A DNA stretch of 64,000 nt from Clostridiales bacterium Firm_04 (GTDB lineage: Bacteria > Bacillota > Clostridia > Oscillospirales > Ruminococcaceae). Location: NCBI GenBank assembly GCA_001603005.1, contig LVAJ01000030.1:62001-126000 (forward strand), written 5' to 3'. The first letter of the stretch is position 1. Each line of letters opens with the position of its first letter. The notes under the pieces were generated by a model. The model saw only the letters and a program-made list of their open reading frames with translations. It was not told where the DNA came from and did not search any database. The translations under genes and the position numbers were made by a program. Shown piece after piece: positions 59,078-64,000 of the stretch.

Positions 59078-61211
59078 GTGGAAGAAGCTGTGCGGATTCC
59101 GGCTTCTGTGGATCATTTTGCTCTGTCTGCTCTGCCTGAACGGCTATGTGCAGATCTCGCATGCAAATAGCCGCGGCTTTACGGGTTCCGAATACCGCGG
59201 CATCATTCACCGGCTCAACAAAATGGAGACGGAAAAAATGCCGGATTATCTGCAAACGCAAATGGAACGCTTCGGCTTTGGCGCATATAACCGCGCCGAG
59301 TTTTCGATTGAACTGATCAACGAAATGCAGCCCGCAGTCGATCAGCTGCTTCAGTATCCGGATTATCTTGCGAATATCGCGGATCAGTCCGGACAGCTTT
59401 CGGCGCTGTCGCTCTGGGGCGGCAAGGATACCTTCTCCTACCGGAATATTCAGAAGACGCCGCCTGCCTATGAAGCGGTGCAGGGCATTACGCTCCGGCT
59501 GGACAAATCGCTCGGCATTGAGGATGCACTGAACCATTCCGTTTCGGATTATCTCGGACTGTTTCTGCTGTTTCTGATCATCAGTGCGGTGATGCTCCGC
59601 GACCGCGAGCAGGGCATGATGCCGCTGCTTTTTGCGATGCCGGAGGGCAGAGGCACGCTGCTGCGCGTCAAGCTGGGACTGATCGCGCTCTGCACTGTCG
59701 GCATCACGCTGCTGCTGTTCGGCGAGAATCTGCTGATCGGCGGCATGATGTACGGGCTGGGCGATCTCTCCCGACCGGTTCAGTGCATCGGCAGCCTGTA
59801 TACCTGCAATCTGCCAGTCTCTGTCGGGACGTATCTGGTGTTGTTTTTCCTTACAAAGATCGCGGGATTTCTCGTGTTCAGCATGGTTTTTGCGGCGATC
59901 TGTGCCGCTGCGCACAACAATCTGACGGTTTACATCTGCTCCGGCATTTTTGTGGGCGTCAGCTATCTGCTGTATCATTTTGTGCCGGCGCTTTCGGCAT
60001 GGAGCATGTTCCGGTATCTGAGTCCGGCGCAGCTGGTCAATGTCAATGAGGTCTTCGGCACCTACCGCAATATCAATCTGTTCGGATATCCGTTCTCGCT
60101 GAAAATCGCGGCATTCATTGCGATCGTGCTGCTGCTGACTGCCGCCTGCGCGGTCTGTGCGCTGCTGTTTATCCGGCGGAAGAATCTGCAATACCGCAAT
60201 GTTTCGCTGACGCTTCTGCGCCGCAGACACAGCCGCGTCCACGGACAGTTCTACTATGTCTGCTTCCGCTCGCTGATTTTGCAGCGGGGGATTGTGCCGG
60301 TCATCGCGGTGATCTTTGCCGCGGCGGTGTGGTCGTCGGGCTTTGTGCGCTATCTGTCGAGCGATGAGATCTACTACGAAAAATTCACGACAGAGCAAGC
60401 CGGTGTCCTGACCGAAGATACCTTTGAATTTATCAAGGAAAAGCAGGTCGGATACAAAAAGCTTGAAAATCAGATCATGCAATTGCAGATGTCCGGAAAA
60501 GCGAACAGCTTTGCGCTGAATGAGCTCTATCAGAAAATGAACGACCGCGGTGCATTTGAGCGGTTCCGCGCGCGCTATAACGCGATCCGGAAAAGCGATG
60601 CAGAGGGTGAAATGTTCTATGATTCCGGCTATGCGCGGCTGTTCGGCATGGACGGCAATACCGATGATCTGCAAATGAACCTGATGATTCTGATTTTCCT
60701 GTGTCTGCTGCTGGCGCCGTTCGCATCGCTCGACCGGAAAACGGATATGGTGAAGATTTTGTATGCGACCGCAGCGGGAAAGCGCGGCTATTGGAAAAAG
60801 CTGCTGCTTTACAGCGCGCTCTGCGGCGCGGCGGTGAGCCTGCTGTTCAATCTGCCCTATGTCTGGCATATTCTGCAAAAATACGGCACGCAGGGGCTTT
60901 CAGCGCCGCTGCAAAGCATGACGATGTGTGCAGATGATTCGGTGATCCGTTCGGTACGGACGCAGATCATTCTGCTGCTGCTGGTGCGGACGGCTGCCGC
61001 TGCCGCGACTGCCATGCTCATCAGTCTGCTTTCCGCTGCATGCCGCAGCCCGATCCCCGCGTATATCGCGACATTCAGCGTCTTTGTACTGCCGGCAGGT
61101 CTGGCGCTGCTCGGCGTACCGAACATGCCGGTCATCGGCGTGAATCCGTTCCTCAGCTTCAACCGTCTGGTCGGGACGGCGACCGAAATGTACGGCATGT
61201 ACAATATGTAA
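59058..61211 (+). CDS. ABC-2-type multi-TM permease
   Basis: Many TM segments; overlaps the ATPase gene; e.g. SDYLGLFLLFLIISAVMLRDREQGMMPLLFAMPEGRGTLLRVKLGLIALCTVGITLLLF. Confidence 0.85.
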   Translation: MRTFRYEWKKLCGFRLLWIILLCLLCLNGYVQISHANSRGFTGSEYRGIIHRLNKMETEKMPDYLQTQMERFGFGAYNRAEFSIELINEMQPAVDQLLQYPDYLANIADQSGQLSALSLWGGKDTFSYRNIQKTPPAYEAVQGITLRLDKSLGIEDALNHSVSDYLGLFLLFLIISAVMLRDREQGMMPLLFAMPEGRGTLLRVKLGLIALCTVGITLLLFGENLLIGGMMYGLGDLSRPVQCIGSLYTCNLPVSVGTYLVLFFLTKIAGFLVFSMVFAAICAAAHNNLTVYICSGIFVGVSYLLYHFVPALSAWSMFRYLSPAQLVNVNEVFGTYRNINLFGYPFSLKIAAFIAIVLLLTAACAVCALLFIRRKNLQYRNVSLTLLRRRHSRVHGQFYYVCFRSLILQRGIVPVIAVIFAAAVWSSGFVRYLSSDEIYYEKFTTEQAGVLTEDTFEFIKEKQVGYKKLENQIMQLQMSGKANSFALNELYQKMNDRGAFERFRARYNAIRKSDAEGEMFYDSGYARLFGMDGNTDDLQMNLMILIFLCLLLAPFASLDRKTDMVKILYATAAGKRGYWKKLLLYSALCGAAVSLLFNLPYVWHILQKYGTQGLSAPLQSMTMCADDSVIRSVRTQIILLLLVRTAAAAATAMLISLLSAACRSPIPAYIATFSVFVLPAGLALLGVPNMPVIGVNPFLSFNRLVGTATEMYGMYNM

Positions 61212-61216
61212 AACAA

Positions 61217-61258
61217 AATGCCCTGAACAGACCGTCTGCTGATCTGTTCAGGGCATTC
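61217..61258. terminator. bidirectional terminator-like hairpin
   Basis: aatgccctgaacagaccgtctgctgatctgttcagggcatt between convergent genes. Confidence 0.8.
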
Positions 61259-61269
61259 AGATTGTGTAT

Positions 61270-61563
61270 TCAGCCGCAGAAATGCGCCGCTTCTTCAAAT
61301 GTCGTTTTCCCCTGTTTGACAGCCTTTTCAAGCTTGCCGTTCCGCTTTGCTTTTTCGTAGTATGCGCGGTATTCTTCTGTTGTCAGGAGATAGAACGTGC
61401 GCACCGGCTGCATATCGGTGATGCCTGCGGATTCGATGTGCTCGTGCACGGACAGCAGCCTGCCGTCCGCGGAAACGCCGACCGAAATGCGAAGATGTTC
61501 TTCCGGATATTTTTTGACAAGAAACAGCTCCCGATAAGAGACTGTTCCGTTCAGCTTTGTCAT
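61270..61563 (-). CDS. uncharacterised protein
   Basis: MTKLNGTVSYRELFLVKKYPEEHLRISVGVSADGRLLSVHEHIESAGITDMQPVRTFYLLTTEEYRAYYEKA; SD aaagga. Confidence 0.6.
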   Translation of the reverse strand: MTKLNGTVSYRELFLVKKYPEEHLRISVGVSADGRLLSVHEHIESAGITDMQPVRTFYLLTTEEYRAYYEKAKRNGKLEKAVKQGKTTFEEAAHFCG

Positions 61564-61591
61564 GGCGGACTCCTTTCCCGTATCTGCGGTT

Positions 61592-62053
61592 TTATGTTTC
61601 TCCGGCAATGGAATGATTCAGCAGTTCAAGAAACGCTTCTATGCTGTCGGCGATGAGATCCGGTTCCGCAAGGCTGTCCGGATCATCCGGAATCACAAAC
61701 CACACTTTATGATCTTTGCTGCTCCAATAGAATTTTGCACCGCCGCGGTCATAGGCAAAAGGATACCAGTCATCGGGAATATATGCATGCATCGGTTCTT
61801 TCCGGTCATGATCTGCAACAAATTCAAAGTCACATTCTGCGTTTTCCAGTTCGTACATACACCATACTTCCGCGGTATCTTCCGGATCGCCGCTGACCGG
61901 AACAAAACATTCTTTCAGTTTCCCGCCGTTCGTTCTGGCATAAAGTTCTTTGAGAATATCGGGAAACACGATGCCGTATTTCTGTTCGAGATATGCAATG
62001 CGCACGGCGCTCTTTTCTTTGTTGTCGATTTCTTCTGCTAAGAATCTGAACAT
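61592..62053 (-). CDS. SMI1/KNR4-like (SUKH) protein
   Basis: RIAYLEQKYGIVFPDILKELYARTNGGKLKE...WYPFAYDRGGAKFYWSSKDHKVWFVIPDD...IADSIEAFLELL. Confidence 0.8.
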   Translation of the reverse strand: MFRFLAEEIDNKEKSAVRIAYLEQKYGIVFPDILKELYARTNGGKLKECFVPVSGDPEDTAEVWCMYELENAECDFEFVADHDRKEPMHAYIPDDWYPFAYDRGGAKFYWSSKDHKVWFVIPDDPDSLAEPDLIADSIEAFLELLNHSIAGET

Positions 62054-62139
62054 AGCCGCATTCTCCGTTCAAATCGGTTATTTCGTTTCAGGCGGATATT
62101 TCCGCTTTTCCTTATTATACCACCAGCCGGTACAAAAAG

Positions 62140-62195
62140 TCAATGCAAAAAGCCGCAGCACCTCTGACAACCGGTCAGGGTGCTGCGGCAAAGCA
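62140..62195. terminator. terminator-like hairpin
   Basis: gccgcagcacctctgacaaccggtcagggtgctgcggc. Confidence 0.65.
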
Positions 62196-62213
62196 TTTCA
62201 ATCAGATTTTTAT

Positions 62214-63422
62214 TCAGGAGAGTTCGACTGCGGTGACCTGCACACCGTTTTCATAGTGGAAGATCAGCGCTGTGACCGATGCGATATCGGCAGTTCTGAC
62301 CGGATCGGAGAAGCAGGCGATATTGTCAAACCGGTATGCAAATTCCTGCACGGAATCCGCTCCGGAGAGAATGCCCGCATCCGCGAGTGCCTTATGCTCC
62401 GAGGAGATATCCTCTGCGAGCGCGCCGTCCAGAATCTTCGTGCCGTCCTTCAGCGTGACCATGTATTCGACCTGCGCATCGGGATCCTGCTGTTCTGTTT
62501 GCAGCGAGAGTCCGTCTGCACGAACGGTGAAGCCTTCCGCGGTGAAGATGCGCGGTGCATCTGCTGCCTGCGGGATCTTCAGCTCGGCTGTCCATGTACC
62601 GCGCAGAAGCGGATCGGTCTCTGCGAGCAGCGCGGTTACGGTTTCAGCGGTTCTGCCGTCGAGATCCTCGGACTGCCAGAGTGCTTTCCATTCTTCAACG
62701 GACATCGAATCGGCGCCGAGATCTGCGCGCCACTGTGCCTGCGCATCCTGCACACTGGCATAGACCGATTTCAGCTGCGCATCCGAGTAGGCGTTTTTCA
62801 GTTCCACGCGCAGCGTGCTGTCAGCAAGATCCTGCGCGGTCAGATAGTATGTCAGATAAAAGATGCCTGTTTCATCGTCCTGCACGAGTGCCTGCACATT
62901 TGCAATGCCGCTCTGCGGAAGCAGGCTGCCGTCCGCGCGGTAGAAATACGGGATGAATTTTGCATTTTCCGGCAGAGACTGCCCGTTCTGCGGTGCAATC
63001 GCGAGCATCAGCATCAGCGTATCCTGTCCGCTGTACATGCTGACTGTTGAGATGTTCAGGCTGCTGTCGCCGGCAAAGACCGTGCCGTCTTCCCAGAGGT
63101 ACTGCGACATGGTTTCCTCTGACGTTTCGTGCATCATCGGGAGCCGGCTGTCGGTATCGGTCAGCGCGGTTTTGCCGAGCATTTTCCGGAAGATATCCAG
63201 CTTTCCGGTTGCTGCCGCGACGGTCACGCCGCAGACAGCGACCGCTGCCGCCGCCGCTGCGATTGCGGGGAACAGTCTGCGGTGTTTGATCCTTCGGATC
63301 GGCTTTGCAGCGGTTCTGGTCATGACAAGCTGCTCGATCTGTGCGGAATCGCAGGGAGATTCTTTCAGCTCCGGCAGTTCACCGTCATAATCCGCAAACA
63401 GGTCATACAGATTCTTCTTCAT
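62214..63422 (-). CDS. putative membrane anti-sigma factor
   Basis: N-terminal cytosolic segment, single TM RLFPAIAAAAAAVAVCGVTVAAATG, large extracytoplasmic domain; overlaps the ECF sigma gene. Confidence 0.75.
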   Translation of the reverse strand: MKKNLYDLFADYDGELPELKESPCDSAQIEQLVMTRTAAKPIRRIKHRRLFPAIAAAAAAVAVCGVTVAAATGKLDIFRKMLGKTALTDTDSRLPMMHETSEETMSQYLWEDGTVFAGDSSLNISTVSMYSGQDTLMLMLAIAPQNGQSLPENAKFIPYFYRADGSLLPQSGIANVQALVQDDETGIFYLTYYLTAQDLADSTLRVELKNAYSDAQLKSVYASVQDAQAQWRADLGADSMSVEEWKALWQSEDLDGRTAETVTALLAETDPLLRGTWTAELKIPQAADAPRIFTAEGFTVRADGLSLQTEQQDPDAQVEYMVTLKDGTKILDGALAEDISSEHKALADAGILSGADSVQEFAYRFDNIACFSDPVRTADIASVTALIFHYENGVQVTAVELS

Positions 63423-63957
63423 ATTGATAACCCCTTTCCGTAAGTTCCGCGAGCAGTTTTTTTCTGGCGCGGAACAGTCTGGTTTTCGCCGCAGTTTCGC
63501 TGATGCTCAGTTCATCTGCGATCTGCGGGAGTTTTTCGCAGTAAAAATAGTACCGCAGCAGGATTTCCCGATCGGCTGGCGGCAGGCTGTCGATCGCCGA
63601 ACGGACCGATTCGGCAAGCAGCTTCTGCTCCGTTTCCGCGGTGAGGTCCGCTTCGCTTTGCAGTTCGATCTCGTCGATCGGAACCGTAAAGCGGAGCCGC
63701 CGCAGACGGTCAACAGAGAGATTCCGCGCAATGACGGCAAGATAGGAACGCAGCGCACCGGTACGCAGCCTTTCCGCGTTCTGCCAGACGTTCAGGAATA
63801 CATCTGCTGCAATTTCTTCTGTATCATGCACCGAAAGCGAACCGCGTCCGACATTCCGGATGATTGTGCTGACATAGGCACTGTATGTGCGGATGAGTGT
63901 TTGCAGTGCATGCTCATTCTGCTGCTTCAGCAGCCGGATGAGTGTTTCCTCCTGCAT
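63403..63957 (-). CDS. RNA polymerase sigma-70 family (ECF-type) factor
   Basis: VHDTEEIAADVFLNVWQNAERLRTGALRSYLAVIARNLSVDRLRR...IDSLPPADREILLRYYFYCEKLPQIADELSISETAAKTRLFRARKKL. Confidence 0.94.
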   Translation of the reverse strand: MQEETLIRLLKQQNEHALQTLIRTYSAYVSTIIRNVGRGSLSVHDTEEIAADVFLNVWQNAERLRTGALRSYLAVIARNLSVDRLRRLRFTVPIDEIELQSEADLTAETEQKLLAESVRSAIDSLPPADREILLRYYFYCEKLPQIADELSISETAAKTRLFRARKKLLAELTERGYQYEEESV

Positions 63958-64000
63958 CTCTGCACCTCCCTTCTCTGCTTATTAGAACGGATGAGACCGG

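Overview
The window looks like a chromosomal region of a moderately GC-rich, spore-forming Firmicute, probably Ruminococcus/Oscillospiraceae-like. That placement is inferred from gene content only. Left part (1-28 kb), mostly minus strand: a purine biosynthesis cluster (purD, stand-alone AICAR transformylase, PurO-type IMP cyclohydrolase, purN, purM, purF-like, purC, purE), a GT2 glycosyltransferase with a long acidic tail, spoVAC, a flavodiiron/flavin-reductase/rubredoxin fusion, a D-2-hydroxyacid dehydrogenase, a MalK/UgpC-type ATPase, rsuA-like, nrdR, secDF and purB. Middle (28-42 kb): SDR, Sfp-type PPTase, deoC, then the replication region gyrA / two YcxB-like / gyrB / remB-like / recF / S4 / dnaN / dnaA, with a candidate oriC between dnaN and dnaA. 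Right part (42-64 kb), mixed strands: YfhO-SHOCT, spoIIP, tRNA-Arg(CCG), metG-like, a signal-peptidase-like protein without an obvious catalytic Ser, tRNA-Thr(CGT) followed by degenerate tRNA-like repeats, and an accessory locus. That locus holds a Cys-rich secreted peptide, three paralogous lipoproteins sharing a CTKPNCxHxxxDC motif, and an ABC ATPase/permease. An ECF sigma/anti-sigma pair closes the window. Strongest candidates for something undescribed: (i) the Cys-rich peptide / CTKPNC-lipoprotein / ABC locus at 53.9-61.2 kb; (ii) the PurF homologue lacking its catalytic Cys and other glutaminase motifs; (iii) tandem tRNA-3'-end/terminator repeats behind tRNA-Thr; (iv) a dispersed ~207-nt intergenic element bracketed in one copy by identical 25-nt hairpins. 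All assignments were made by reading the sequence; no database search was run.
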